This document shows, piece after piece, positions 6,892 through 16,150 of a stretch of DNA of 64,000 nucleotides. This DNA is from Candidatus Merdivicinus intestinigallinarum (GTDB lineage: Bacteria; Bacillota; Clostridia; Oscillospirales; Ruminococcaceae). Location: contig DVOW01000034.1 in assembly GCA_018713335.1 (NCBI GenBank), forward strand, positions 1-64,000. Direction: 5' to 3'. Within the stretch, counting starts at the first letter, position 1. Each line of letters begins with the position of its first letter. Under the pieces are notes generated by a model that did no database searches, was not told the origin of the DNA, and was given only the letters and a program-made list of their open reading frames with translations. The translations under genes were made by a program, and so were the position numbers.

Positions 6892-8329
6892 TTTAAGACG
6901 GCAGCACCCCCTTTATATTGTATACGCCTTTTCTAAATACCTGGTTTTGCTGATTTTCCCCCTGCTCAGGTCCCTGCTGCTTTTGCGGGGAAACGTTCTG
7001 GCGTGGGTCAGGGGCGCGTGGATGGACCTGATGGTGGTTTTCCTCATCGTGCTGTTCGGGGTCGTCCAGTGGAGCGCCATCCAGTACAGCCTGCGCCTCA
7101 AGGGGATTTATGTGGAAAGCGGCTTTTTCGTCCAGAAGGCCCGGTATCTTCCTTTTAAAAACCTTTCCTCCGTCACCCTGGAAGCCCCCTTTTACCTGCG
7201 GCCCTTGAAAATCGTCCGGCTGCGGATGGAAACGGACGGGGGCAGCCGTTCTCAGGCGGACGCGGTCCTGCTCCTGCGCCGGGACAGGGCGGATGAAATT
7301 CTGGCCGCCTGCACCAAACGCCTGGCGGAAGGGGAAGGGGGGCCGAAAGGCGTCCGGACCTATCATCCCCGGGCCCTGTATATCGCCATTCTTTCCTTAA
7401 TTACCTCCAATACCCTGACCGGCGTCCTCTTCGCCGCCACCTTTATCAGCCAAAGCGGCAAGGTCCTGGGCGAAGCCTTTGAAAAGCTGCTGATGGATTC
7501 CATCACAAGGCTCATCCAGATCCTGGCCTTCAACCTTCCGCCGGCAGCCGCCATGCTGGCCGCGGTGTTGCTGGGGGGATGGGGCATCGCCTTCCTCATG
7601 ACCTTGGTGAGCCACCTGGGGTTCCGCGCCCGGCGTGAAAAGCGGATGCTTGCGGTCAAGGTGGGGGTCATTACCAAAAAGGAAGCCTATATGGCGGTGG
7701 AACGGGTGAATTACGTCCAGCTGCGCCAGAGCTTAATGACTATCCTCTGCGGCTTCTGTTCCGCATTCTTAAACTGCACCGGCTACGGCAAGGAGAAGAA
7801 CGAGATGGCGGTCCTGTTCCCGGCGGTGGAGAAGCAGGACTTAAGGCGCACCCTCCGGCTGATCCTGCCGGAAATCAAGGTGAGCCCCCGGAAATATAAG
7901 CCATATATCAAGGTACTGACCCGGTTTTTGATCCCGCCCCTGACCCTGATGCTGGTCTTTGCCGTTCTGTTTGGGGGGCTCTGGTATTTCTTTCCCGGCC
8001 TGCGGCAGCTGAACCTGTTTTTCGGCACCATGGCGGAGATCCCGGCGGTCTGGTGGCTCTTTGTAAAGATCGCCGCCTATTTCCATGTGGGCATCGGCGT
8101 CCGGGGGGACAGCTTCACCTTCCGGTTCACCTTCGGGTACGCTTTTTATACGGTGGCCCTCCACAAGGATAAGATTGCCAAAATCGAAACCCAGCAGTCC
8201 CTTTTTCAGAAAATGTCCAAATGCTCCGATGTGATCATCTACCCCTTTTCCGAAAGGCAGCGGCGGATGCGGATCCACAATATCCGCCAAAGCGAGGTGG
8301 AGGAGTTCCTGCGGATTTTCGGGGGATGA
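6884..8329 (+). CDS. YdbT-like multi-bPH2-domain membrane protein
   Basis: 481 residues with several repeats of the bacterial PH (PF03703-like) fold, each following a pair of membrane helices. The repeats start near IQYSLRLKGIYVESGFFVQKARYLPF, KRMLAVKVGVITKKEAYMAVERVNY and DSFTFRFTFGYAFYTVALHKDKIAKIE, and each has the characteristic hydrophobic strand followed by a conserved [KR]-[IL] turn. It overlaps the YdbS-like gene and shares its size pattern with B. subtilis ydbST. The molecular role is not established. The transcript likely ends at the terminator at 8669-8700. Confidence 0.75.
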   Translation: MNDLRRQHPLYIVYAFSKYLVLLIFPLLRSLLLLRGNVLAWVRGAWMDLMVVFLIVLFGVVQWSAIQYSLRLKGIYVESGFFVQKARYLPFKNLSSVTLEAPFYLRPLKIVRLRMETDGGSRSQADAVLLLRRDRADEILAACTKRLAEGEGGPKGVRTYHPRALYIAILSLITSNTLTGVLFAATFISQSGKVLGEAFEKLLMDSITRLIQILAFNLPPAAAMLAAVLLGGWGIAFLMTLVSHLGFRARREKRMLAVKVGVITKKEAYMAVERVNYVQLRQSLMTILCGFCSAFLNCTGYGKEKNEMAVLFPAVEKQDLRRTLRLILPEIKVSPRKYKPYIKVLTRFLIPPLTLMLVFAVLFGGLWYFFPGLRQLNLFFGTMAEIPAVWWLFVKIAAYFHVGIGVRGDSFTFRFTFGYAFYTVALHKDKIAKIETQQSLFQKMSKCSDVIIYPFSERQRRMRIHNIRQSEVEEFLRIFGG

Positions 8330-8374
8330 TTTTCTCGGGCATTTGCAAGGATTCCGTTGAGAATCAAACCGTAC

Positions 8375-8632
8375 AAAAGAGAAAAAGCAAAAGTTTTCGT
8401 CCACCTTTTTCAAAAGGTGGTGGGAGTGAAGGGGGCAACGCCCCATTCTCGCTCGTCGCAACGAGCGAAATCCTATTCTTTGCGGCTCGCCGCAAATCAA
8501 AAGAAAAAAGGCGGTCCGCAGACCGCCCGGCAATGTTCTGCCGCCCGGATTTTTAAAGAAAATCCGGGTTTAGAATTTTCCAAGTTTTTCTCCACGGTTC
8601 ATTTGCGCCAGCAAACAACACCTCTTTCTGCA
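8375..8632. repeat. Palindromic intergenic repeat, family A, full copy
   Basis: A chain of short perfect hairpins: CCACCTTT/AAAGGTGG, GGGGCAACGCCCC, GCTCGT-CGCA-ACGAGC, TTTGCGGC-TCG-CCGCAAA, GCGGTC-CGCA-GACCGC and ATCCGG repeats, ending TCTCCACGG, ATTTGCGCCAGCAAAC. The same chain with different but matching arms occurs at 27606-27910. No plausible gene is encoded here. Confidence 0.8.
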
Positions 8633-8668
8633 ATTTACCAGACCATACTCTCTTTTTCGACAAGCTGC

Positions 8669-8700
8669 GACAGGCTTTTCAGAGCCTGTCTTTTGTTTTT
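8669..8700 (+). terminator. Intrinsic terminator
   Basis: GACAGGCT (8669-8676) pairs with AGCCTGTC (8683-8690) and is followed by TTTTGTTTTT. It separates the ydbS/ydbT-like genes and repeat from the dcw promoter. Confidence 0.8.
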
Positions 8701-8786
8701 TCTGAACATTTTTCCAACTGTTGCCAAATAAATTGTAAAAAAAGTGTGAACGAAGGTCTAACCGCTATTTTCGCTAAAAAAAGTAG

Positions 8787-8815
8787 TTGCAAATTGCGTT
8801 GGGAATGGTTATAAT
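8787..8815 (+). promoter_or_regulatory. dcw operon promoter
   Basis: TTGCAA (8787-8792), a 17-base spacer and TATAAT (8810-8815). It is a near-consensus vegetative promoter, located about 100 bases before mraZ. Confidence 0.8.
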
Positions 8816-8823
8816 ATAGATTA

Positions 8824-8850
8824 GTGGTGAACAGCGGTGTGAAATGGTGA
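8824..8850 (+). promoter_or_regulatory. MraZ-type operator: three GGTG boxes at 10-base spacing
   Basis: GGTG occurs at 8826, 8836 and 8846, exactly one helical turn apart, immediately downstream of the promoter and upstream of mraZ. MraZ proteins are known to autoregulate by binding TGGG/GTGG-type repeats with 10-base periodicity at their own promoters, so this is probably the binding site. Confidence 0.65.
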
Positions 8851-8913
8851 GCAGTTCCACAAATTGCGGCAGGAATCCCTGCGAAAAGGAGTTTTGGGAA
8901 GGAGGCGGCCGGG

Positions 8914-9336
8914 ATGCTGATCGGGGAATATCCTTGCAGCGTCGATGCGAAAGGGCGCCTGAACTTCCCGGCCAAGCTCCGGGAGGATTTGGGGGAACGG
9001 TTTATCCTTTCCAAAGGGCTGGGCGACCGCTGCCTTTGCGCATATTCTTTGGAGGAATGGGAGATCCGCCGGAAAAAGCTGGCGGCCCTGCCCGCGTCAG
9101 AGATGGACTCCCTGCAGCGCTACCTTTTCTCCAGCGCCTGCGTGGCCGAGCCGGACAAGCAGGGGCGGATTGTAATCCCCCAGAACCTGCGGGATTTTAT
9201 CAAGGTGGAAAAGGAAGTTATGGTCATCGGTTCCGACAACCGCTGTGAAATCTGGACCAGAAAGGACTGGGACGCCATCCAGGAGGAACTGAGCCCGGAA
9301 TTTATCAAAGATCTGGTCCGGAAAGCCGGCTTTTAA
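8914..9336 (+). CDS. mraZ: Transcriptional regulator MraZ
   Basis: 140 residues made of two SpoVT-AbrB-like swapped-hairpin halves. The first begins MLIGEYPCSVDAKGRLNFPAKLRE and the second ACVAEPDKQGRIVIPQNLRDF. Each carries the DxKGR and P-x-x-L-R motif of the family. GGAGGC precedes the ATG. MraZ is a ring-forming DNA-binding protein that represses or tunes the dcw operon, of which it is the first gene. The GGTG triplet just upstream is its likely operator. Confidence 0.95.
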   Translation: MLIGEYPCSVDAKGRLNFPAKLREDLGERFILSKGLGDRCLCAYSLEEWEIRRKKLAALPASEMDSLQRYLFSSACVAEPDKQGRIVIPQNLRDFIKVEKEVMVIGSDNRCEIWTRKDWDAIQEELSPEFIKDLVRKAGF

Positions 9337-9354
9337 CGAAAAATGGAGGGAATC

Positions 9355-10296
9355 ATGGAGTTTCAGCATATACCGGTGATGTTGGAGCCTTGTATGGAGG
9401 GGCTGAACATCCGGCCGGATGGGATTTATGTGGACGGCACTGCCGGAGGGGCGGGACATTCCTCGGAAATTGCCCGCCGCCTGACAACAGGGCGGCTGAT
9501 TTCCCTGGACCAGGACCCGGATGCAGTGGAAACCGCTTCCCAAAGGCTCTCGCAGTTCCCCTGCGCCCAGGTGGTGCGGGCCAACTTCCGGGATATGCGC
9601 CAGGTGCTGGATACCCTGGGAATCGACAGGGTGGACGGGGTGCTGCTGGATTTGGGGGTTTCCTCCCACCAGCTGGACACGGCGGAACGGGGCTTTTCCT
9701 ACCAAAAGGACGCGCCTTTAGACATGCGGATGTCCCAGGAGGGAGTAAGCGCCAGGGATTTGGTCAATGGAGCCCCGGCCGCGGAATTGGCCCGGATTTT
9801 CCGGGAGTACGGCGAGGAAAAATTCGCCTGGCAGATTGCCCGGAACATTGTAAGGCGGCGGGAACAGGTCCCCATTGAACGGACCATGGAGCTGGCGGAG
9901 ATCATCAAAAGCTCCATGCCGGCGGCGGCAAGGCGGGAGAAAAACCCCTGCAAGCGTTCCTTCCAGGCCTTGCGGATCGCCGTAAACTCCGAGCTGGACG
10001 CCCTTTCCCAGGGCATCGACGCCGCTTTTGATTCCTTATCCCCAGGCGGAAGGCTCTGCGTCATCACCTTCCATTCCCTGGAAGACCGGATGGTCAAGCA
10101 GAAATTCGCGGACCTTTGCCGCGGCTGCATCTGCCCTCCGGATTTCCCAGTGTGTGTGTGCGGCCACACCCCGGCAGGGAGGCTGCCCAGCCGGAAACCT
10201 ATCCTGCCGGATGAAGAGGAGCTGGCCGCCAACCGGCGCAGCCAAAGCGCGAAACTGCGCGTCATCGAGAAAATCAAGGACCGCCAGCCGGAATGA
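9355..10296 (+). CDS. rsmH: 16S rRNA m4C1402 methyltransferase RsmH (MraW)
   Basis: I chose ATG 9355 because GGAGGG (9345-9350) lies just before it. The upstream ATG at 9343 overlaps that site. The product is 313 residues. The N-terminus MEFQHIPVMLEPCMEGLNI, the SAM motif VDGTAGGAGHS, the LDLGVSSHQLD segment and the FHSLEDRMVKQ motif are all diagnostic. It methylates N4 of C1402 in the ribosomal P site. It is the second gene of the dcw operon, 18 bases after mraZ. Confidence 0.96.
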   Translation: MEFQHIPVMLEPCMEGLNIRPDGIYVDGTAGGAGHSSEIARRLTTGRLISLDQDPDAVETASQRLSQFPCAQVVRANFRDMRQVLDTLGIDRVDGVLLDLGVSSHQLDTAERGFSYQKDAPLDMRMSQEGVSARDLVNGAPAAELARIFREYGEEKFAWQIARNIVRRREQVPIERTMELAEIIKSSMPAAARREKNPCKRSFQALRIAVNSELDALSQGIDAAFDSLSPGGRLCVITFHSLEDRMVKQKFADLCRGCICPPDFPVCVCGHTPAGRLPSRKPILPDEEELAANRRSQSAKLRVIEKIKDRQPE

Positions 10297-10347
10297 ACCG
10301 GCCGAGCCTGTCAATGGAATGTTATAAAGAAATGAGGCGTTTCCTGT

Positions 10348-10791
10348 ATGACACAAAATACCAACCTGGCTTATGATTTGCAGCGGTTTGAGGAACAGAC
10401 CCCAAAAACCAGCCCGAAATTAACCGTCCGTACCGCCCAGAGGACCGTGCATCCGGTGAAGATCGTGATGGTGGCGGTGCTGGCTCTCCTCATGGGATTC
10501 ACCCTGCTTTACAGTCAGGTGGTGATTACGGAACTGAACAGCCAAATTGTGGCAAAACAGGAAGAACTGAACACCCTTCAGGCGGAGAACGTCCGGATGC
10601 AGACGGAGCTGGAAGGGAAAATGTCCTTGACAGAGATCGAAGAAAAGGCGGTCGGGGAATACGGCATGGTAAAGCCGGACAATTCCCAGGTCAGCTATGT
10701 GAAGCTGGAACAGGAAAACAAGCTGGAAGCCACAAAACCGGAAGAAAATATCTTTGAACAGATCGTCCGTTATATCCAGGATCTGTTTTAA
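10348..10791 (+). CDS. ftsL: FtsL-like septum formation initiator
   Basis: 147 residues. A cytoplasmic N-terminus of about 36 residues precedes one membrane helix (about 37-59). A heptad-rich coiled coil follows (ITELNSQIVAKQEELNTLQAENVRMQ) with the family motif around SLTEIEEKAVGEYGMVKPD. FtsL forms a complex with DivIB/FtsQ and DivIC that activates the septal FtsW-PBP synthase. Its position between rsmH and the PBP gene is the standard one. Sequence conservation in the family is low, so the call rests on topology, coiled coil and context. Confidence 0.88.
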   Translation: MTQNTNLAYDLQRFEEQTPKTSPKLTVRTAQRTVHPVKIVMVAVLALLMGFTLLYSQVVITELNSQIVAKQEELNTLQAENVRMQTELEGKMSLTEIEEKAVGEYGMVKPDNSQVSYVKLEQENKLEATKPEENIFEQIVRYIQDLF

Positions 10792-10796
10792 AGCCG

Positions 10797-10976
10797 CATC
10801 TGGGCCGACCAGGCGCGGATGCGTCCCACAGGCTGCGCTCTGTGGGAAATGCAGCGGGATTTTGCAAAAGGCTGCATAAAAAAGCGCCTTTTTCCATACA
10901 TATCAAATGGCGGGAGGTTGAGATGGCAGAATCTTAACCTCTTCTTATTATCATGCGGCGAAAGGGGAAGTGTACC
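10797..10976 (+). other. Structured leader between ftsL and the PBP gene
   Basis: A 180-base gap inside an otherwise tight operon. It holds three hairpins: TCCCACAG/CTGTGGGA (10824-10847), GGC(T)GC-ATAAAAAA-GCGCC followed by TTTTT (about 10870-10892), and GAGGTTGAGAT-GGCAGA-ATCTTAACCTC (10914-10941) followed by TTCTTATT. The second looks like a weak terminator and the third is an 11-bp stem with one G-U pair. I see no convincing gene here; a 61-codon ORF starting at 10819 lacks a ribosome binding site. Confidence 0.5.
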
Positions 10977-13244
10977 ATGGCGGATGGAGCCGGGAAAAAG
11001 ATGAAGCAGCGCACGCTTGCGATCTGCTGCTTTATGACGGTGTTTTTAGGCTGGATCCTTTACAACCTGGTTTACAGGTCTTTGATTACCGGGGAAGAAC
11101 TGAAGGCCCGGGCAGCGGACCAGCAGCTCCAGGATATCAGCATCACAGCCAACCGGGGGACAATTTACGACTGCAATATGAACGTGCTGGCTCAAAGCGC
11201 CACGGTTTGGGACGTGATCCTTTCCCCGAAGGATTTTTACAAAGCGAAAAACAGCCTGACCGATGAGGAAGGGAACGATCTTTCCCAGGCGGAAAAGGAC
11301 GCCTATGAACGGACCATGATCGACGGCTTGGCGGAAATCCTGGAAATCGAGTCCTCTAGCATTGAGGAGCACCTGACCCACACCGAAAGCATGTACCGGG
11401 AATTAAAGCGCAAGGTGGTCAAGGACGTTGCTGATGAAGTAACGGCATTTGTGGCGGACAACGACATCGCCGGGATTTATTTGCAGATCAACACCAAGCG
11501 ATTTTACCCTTACGACGACCTGGCTTCCAGCGTCATCGGCTTTACAAACTACGACAACCAGGGCGTTTACGGCCTGGAATCGGAGTACAACAGCGTCCTG
11601 TCCGGCACGCCCGGCCGCCAGATCTCGGCCAAAAATGCCGTGGGGGAAACCCTGCCCACCTCCTATGAGCAATATTATCCCGCCCAGGACGGCAACTCCC
11701 TGGTGCTGACCATCGACCAGGTGGCCCAGCATTACCTGGAAAAGACCCTGGACGCCACCATCGCCCAGCACGCCCCGGCGGAAGGCGCTGCGGGAATCGT
11801 CATGGACGTCAACACCGGAGGAATTCTGGCCATGGCCTCCATGCCCAACTGCAACTTAAACGAGCCTTACGTCCTGACGGATGAAGCTGCGGCCGCCGCT
11901 ATTGACGCCATGGCGGACGGCGACGAAAAAACCGCCGCTTTGCAGGCGGCCCGGGAAAAACAGTGGAAGAATAAGGGCGTTACGGATATTTATGAGCCTG
12001 GCTCCGTTTTTAAAGTAGTAACGGCCTCCGCGGCTCTGGAGGAAGGGGCGGCGTCCTTAAACTCCAGCTACAATTGTAAGGGTTCCGTTATGGTAGAGGG
12101 CTGGCCCCGGCCCATCCACTGCCATAACCACGCGGGCCACGGCCTGCAGACCTTTACCGAAGCGGTGGTCAATTCCTGCAACCCGGCCTTTATCTCCATC
12201 GGCAGCTCCCTGGGGGCCCACCGGTTTTTCCAGTATTTCGACGCCTTCGGCCTGACGGAAAAAACCGGCATCGACCTGCCCGCCGAGGCCCAGAACAGCT
12301 ATTACACCGAGGACCGGTTAAACGCCGTCAGTTTGGCGTCCTGCTCCTTCGGCCAGTCCAACACCGTCACTCCCATCCAGATGATTACGGCAGCTTCCGC
12401 CGCTGTCAACGGCGGGAAACTGCTGCAGCCCCATGTGGTTAGTAAAATCCTGGATTCTGACGGGAACACCGTGGAGGAATTCGGTACCGAAGTCCGCCGC
12501 CAGGTGATTTCGGAAGAAACCTCCAAAACCATGTGCGAGGTTTTGGAACAGGTGGTTTCCGCCAACGGCGGCACCAACGCCTATGTTAAGGGCTACCGCA
12601 TCGGCGGAAAATCCGGTACGGCCCAGAAGCTGAATAAAGAAGAGGATGTTTACATCTTTTCCTACTTTGCATTCGCCCCTGTGGACGATCCCCAGGTGGC
12701 CTGCCTGATCCTGGTGGACGAGGCGACTTCCGGCGCGGAATACGCCAATACCGTAGTGGCCCCGGCTGTTTCGGCTTTAATGTCTGACCTTCTGCCTTAC
12801 CTGGGGATCCAGCCCCAGTATTCCGAGGAGGACGCCAAAACCCAGGACATCAGCGTTCCCGGCGGCCTCATCGGCACCGACGCTTTGACCGCCCAGAGCA
12901 AGCTGCTGACCAAGGGCTTGAACTGCACCATCATCGGGGAAGGCAAGGAAGTGGTCAGCATGTACCCCAAATCCGGCACCAAGGTTGCCGGGGAAAGCAC
13001 TGTCATCCTTTATACGGACGACCGGGAGATGGAAACGGCCACAGTGCCCAACGTGGTGGGACTGACTCCCGCCCAGGCTAACCAGCAGCTGACCAACGCG
13101 GGCTTAAATATCCGCATCACCGGTGGCGCGGCCCAGAACAGCAACGCCAAGGTGACCAGCCAGGATACGGAAGCCGGCGCGTCGGTGCCCAAAGGGACCG
13201 TGGTCACCATTGAGTGCCTGATCCAGGGCGAGGACGGGGAATGA
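10977..13244 (+). CDS. Class B penicillin-binding protein with PASTA domains (PBP2/SpoVD type)
   Basis: Start ATG 10977 is preceded by AAAGGGG. An upstream ATG at 10953 would add 8 residues. The product is 755 residues. A membrane anchor lies at about 13-33, and a dimerisation domain runs to about 240. The transpeptidase domain has catalytic Ser343 (PGSVFK), S400-C-N and K545-S-G-T. Two PASTA domains (about 630-690 and 695-755) end the protein. It cross-links peptidoglycan at the septum or spore cortex. At this dcw position B. subtilis has pbpB and spoVD; here there is one gene, so it may serve division, sporulation or both. Confidence 0.92.
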   Translation: MADGAGKKMKQRTLAICCFMTVFLGWILYNLVYRSLITGEELKARAADQQLQDISITANRGTIYDCNMNVLAQSATVWDVILSPKDFYKAKNSLTDEEGNDLSQAEKDAYERTMIDGLAEILEIESSSIEEHLTHTESMYRELKRKVVKDVADEVTAFVADNDIAGIYLQINTKRFYPYDDLASSVIGFTNYDNQGVYGLESEYNSVLSGTPGRQISAKNAVGETLPTSYEQYYPAQDGNSLVLTIDQVAQHYLEKTLDATIAQHAPAEGAAGIVMDVNTGGILAMASMPNCNLNEPYVLTDEAAAAAIDAMADGDEKTAALQAAREKQWKNKGVTDIYEPGSVFKVVTASAALEEGAASLNSSYNCKGSVMVEGWPRPIHCHNHAGHGLQTFTEAVVNSCNPAFISIGSSLGAHRFFQYFDAFGLTEKTGIDLPAEAQNSYYTEDRLNAVSLASCSFGQSNTVTPIQMITAASAAVNGGKLLQPHVVSKILDSDGNTVEEFGTEVRRQVISEETSKTMCEVLEQVVSANGGTNAYVKGYRIGGKSGTAQKLNKEEDVYIFSYFAFAPVDDPQVACLILVDEATSGAEYANTVVAPAVSALMSDLLPYLGIQPQYSEEDAKTQDISVPGGLIGTDALTAQSKLLTKGLNCTIIGEGKEVVSMYPKSGTKVAGESTVILYTDDREMETATVPNVVGLTPAQANQQLTNAGLNIRITGGAAQNSNAKVTSQDTEAGASVPKGTVVTIECLIQGEDGE

Positions 13245-13268
13245 CCCCGAAACAGGAGGAGAATCGGA

Positions 13269-14705
13269 ATGAAACTTTCAGAGCTTCTTGCCAATATTGA
13301 AACCAGCGGCCCCATTGAGGACCGGGAGATCCGGAATATGACCTGTGATTCCAGGCAGGTGGGGCAGGGCGATGTGTTTGTCTGCATCGCCGGGGGCACT
13401 GCGGACGGCCATGATTTCGCCCGCAAGGCCCTGGAACAGGGGGCGGCGGCCGTCGTCTGCCAGCGGGACTTAGGGATCCCCGGGCAGATCCTGACCCCGG
13501 ACACCCGGAAGGCGTACAGCCGGATGGCGGCCAATTTTTACGGCAATCCATCCAAGAAGCTGCGCCTCATCGGCGTTACCGGCACCAAGGGGAAAAGCAC
13601 CGTTGCTACCTTGATCAAAGCGGTTTTAATGGCTGCCGGGAAGAAGGTGGGGCTCATCGGCACCATCCAGAATGAGATTGGGGACAAAATCATCCCCGCC
13701 GACAAAACCACGCCGGACGCCCTGGAGCTGGAATCCCTTTACGCGGACATGGTGAAAGAAGGCTGCGAGTACTGCGTCATGGAGGTTTCCTCCCATGCTT
13801 TGGACCAGAACCGCATCGGCGACAGTCATTACGAGGTGGCAGTGTTCACCAATTTGAGCCATGAGCACCTGGACTACCACAAAACCATGGAGAATTACTT
13901 TGAGGCAAAAGCAAAGCTCTTTTCCATCTGCGATACAGCGGTCATCAATGCCGACGACCCTTACGGACAGCGCCTGCTTTCCCAGTGCGCCTGCCCGGCC
14001 CTGGCTTTTTCCATGAAGGAGGGAAGGGCGGGACTGCGGGCCTTCGACGTCCAGCACCATCCCGACAGTGTGGATTTCCGCTTCTGTTATGAAGGGGTGG
14101 AGGGGAAGCTGAAATTTGCCATGCCCGGTGACTTTTCCGTCCGCAACGCCCTGGCGGCCATGGGGGCCTGCCTCCAGCTGGGGGTCTGCCTGGACACCAT
14201 TACCGGCGCTCTCCGGACAGTGGCCGGCGTCCGGGGCCGCAACGAGATCATCCCTACCGGACGGGATTTCACCGTCATCTGCGACTATGCCCATTCCCCG
14301 GACAGCATCGAGAATATCCTGTCCTCCTTAAAGGAAACGGTCCATGGGCGGCTGGTGGCCCTTTTTGGCTGCGGCGGGGACCGGGACCGGACCAAACGCC
14401 CCTTGATGGGAGCTGCGGCCGCGGCTTACGCGGATTTTGTCTATGTCACGTCGGATAACCCCCGCACCGAGGACCCGGAAGCCATCATTCAGGAGATTTT
14501 GCCCGGCGTGGAGGGCCGCGGTGTTCCTTATGCCGTCATCCCGGACCGGCGGGAGGCCATTTTCCAGGCAATCCGGGACGCCAAGCCCGGCGATACTATC
14601 GTCCTCTGCGGCAAGGGCCATGAGGATTATCAGGTCATCGGCCATGAAAAACGCCATTTTGACGAACGGGAAATTGTGGCGGAAGCGCTGGCGGCTCTGA
14701 ATTAG
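13269..14705 (+). CDS. murE: UDP-MurNAc-tripeptide synthetase MurE (meso-DAP type)
   Basis: 478 residues. The ATP-binding loop GVTGTKGKST lies at about 102-111. The substrate motif DNPR at 396-399 marks ligases that add meso-diaminopimelate rather than lysine. MEVSSHALDQNR and CDYAHSPDSIEN are further Mur ligase motifs. It adds the third residue of the peptidoglycan stem peptide in the cytoplasm. It follows the PBP gene by 24 bases, with AGGAGG upstream. Confidence 0.96.
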   Translation: MKLSELLANIETSGPIEDREIRNMTCDSRQVGQGDVFVCIAGGTADGHDFARKALEQGAAAVVCQRDLGIPGQILTPDTRKAYSRMAANFYGNPSKKLRLIGVTGTKGKSTVATLIKAVLMAAGKKVGLIGTIQNEIGDKIIPADKTTPDALELESLYADMVKEGCEYCVMEVSSHALDQNRIGDSHYEVAVFTNLSHEHLDYHKTMENYFEAKAKLFSICDTAVINADDPYGQRLLSQCACPALAFSMKEGRAGLRAFDVQHHPDSVDFRFCYEGVEGKLKFAMPGDFSVRNALAAMGACLQLGVCLDTITGALRTVAGVRGRNEIIPTGRDFTVICDYAHSPDSIENILSSLKETVHGRLVALFGCGGDRDRTKRPLMGAAAAAYADFVYVTSDNPRTEDPEAIIQEILPGVEGRGVPYAVIPDRREAIFQAIRDAKPGDTIVLCGKGHEDYQVIGHEKRHFDEREIVAEALAALN

Positions 14706-14745
14706 CCGTCTTATAAAAACACAGGATAAAAAGGAGGACTTTCCT

Positions 14746-16113
14746 TTGGAGAATATGCAGCTGCGGCAGATTGCCGGGGCGATTGGCGCGGAATGCAGCG
14801 CCGACTGCCCGATTACCGATATTGTGACCGACACCTCCCAGGTGGTTCCGGGCTGCGTCTTTGTGGCCCTGAAAGGCCAGCGGTTCGACGGCCATGATTT
14901 TATCCCCCAGGCCATCAAGGCCGGGGCGGCGGCAGTGATCAGTGAAAAAACCATGGAGGCCGATGCGCCGGTGCTGGTGGTGGGGTCCACCCGGAAGGCG
15001 CTGACAGAGCTTGCCCGGTATTACCGGGGCCTGTTCCATACCTTTGTGGTAGGGGTCACCGGCAGCGTGGGCAAAACCTCCACCAAGGATATGATCTGCT
15101 CGGTGCTGCAAATGAAGGGGAAGACCCTCAAAACCCTGGGAAATCTGAATAATGACATCGGGCTCCCCAAGACCCTGTTCCGGCTGGATTCCAGCTACAA
15201 AAACGCGGTCATCGAAATGGGCATGTCCCATCCGGGGGAGATCGCTGTCCTGGCCCGGGCGGCCCGGCCCAGCGTCGGGGTCATCACCAACATCGGCGTT
15301 TCCCACATCGAAAACCTGGGCAGCCGGGAAAATATCTTAAAAGCCAAGCTGGAAATTATGGAGGGCATGAACTCTACGGCTCCTCTGGTCCTGAACGCCG
15401 ACGACAAGCTGCTGGCTGAAGTATATAACCAGGTGGAACGGGACATCATTTACTATGGGATCAACTCCGGCACAGCGGACGTCCAGGCGGAAAACATCCT
15501 GGAGCAGGACGGCAAAACCTTCTTTGACGTGCGGTTTTACGGGAAAATGGTGTCCGCCATGATCCCGGTCTTGGGGCGGCACAACGTTTATAACGCCCTG
15601 GCGGCCTTTTCCGTAGGCCTTGCCGCCGGGATGCACCCGGAGGACATTGTGGCGGGGCTCCGCAGCTACGAGCCCACGGCCATGCGGCAGGACATCATCC
15701 CTCTGGAAAACGATATCACCGTCATTGTGGACTGCTATAACGCAAGCCCCGATTCCATGAAGGCTTCTTTAAGCGTCCTGTCAGGGCTTTCCGCCAAGCG
15801 GCGGGTGGCCGTTTTGGGGGATATGCTGGAGCTGGGGGACTACGCCTCCGAGATGCACCGGAAGGTGGGGCGGTACGCTGTGGAAAACCATGTGGACGCC
15901 CTGTTCTGCTTCGGGGAGCACGCCAAGGAGATTTTGGAAGGGGCCCAGGCGGCCGGGCATTTGTACGGCCGCAGTTTTGACGATAAAATGGAAATGGCCG
16001 AGTACCTGAAGCTGTGGCTCAAGCCCGGCGACGCCATCCTTTACAAGGGCAGCCGGGGCATGAAGCTGGAGGAAGTCATCGAAAAGGTACACGGCATCCC
16101 CGTCACCCATTGA
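14746..16113 (+). CDS. murF: UDP-MurNAc-pentapeptide ligase MurF
   Basis: 455 residues from a TTG start, chosen because AAGGAGGA lies 7 bases upstream. The next ATG (14755) is too far from it. The ATP loop is GVTGSVGKTSTKDM, the Asn-Asn motif is LGNLNNDIGLPKTL, and the C-terminal domain has GDMLELGDYASEMHRKVG. It adds D-Ala-D-Ala to the tripeptide precursor made by MurE. The following gene is mraY, with a 37-base gap. Confidence 0.95.
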   Translation: MENMQLRQIAGAIGAECSADCPITDIVTDTSQVVPGCVFVALKGQRFDGHDFIPQAIKAGAAAVISEKTMEADAPVLVVGSTRKALTELARYYRGLFHTFVVGVTGSVGKTSTKDMICSVLQMKGKTLKTLGNLNNDIGLPKTLFRLDSSYKNAVIEMGMSHPGEIAVLARAARPSVGVITNIGVSHIENLGSRENILKAKLEIMEGMNSTAPLVLNADDKLLAEVYNQVERDIIYYGINSGTADVQAENILEQDGKTFFDVRFYGKMVSAMIPVLGRHNVYNALAAFSVGLAAGMHPEDIVAGLRSYEPTAMRQDIIPLENDITVIVDCYNASPDSMKASLSVLSGLSAKRRVAVLGDMLELGDYASEMHRKVGRYAVENHVDALFCFGEHAKEILEGAQAAGHLYGRSFDDKMEMAEYLKLWLKPGDAILYKGSRGMKLEEVIEKVHGIPVTH

Positions 16114-16150
16114 CAGCGGGAACAAAAAAGATAAAGGCAGGTTTGACAAT

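Noticed and set aside
10819..11004. 61-codon ORF between ftsL and the PBP gene
   Set aside because: No ribosome binding site, no recognisable domain, and it overlaps hairpins and the next gene start.
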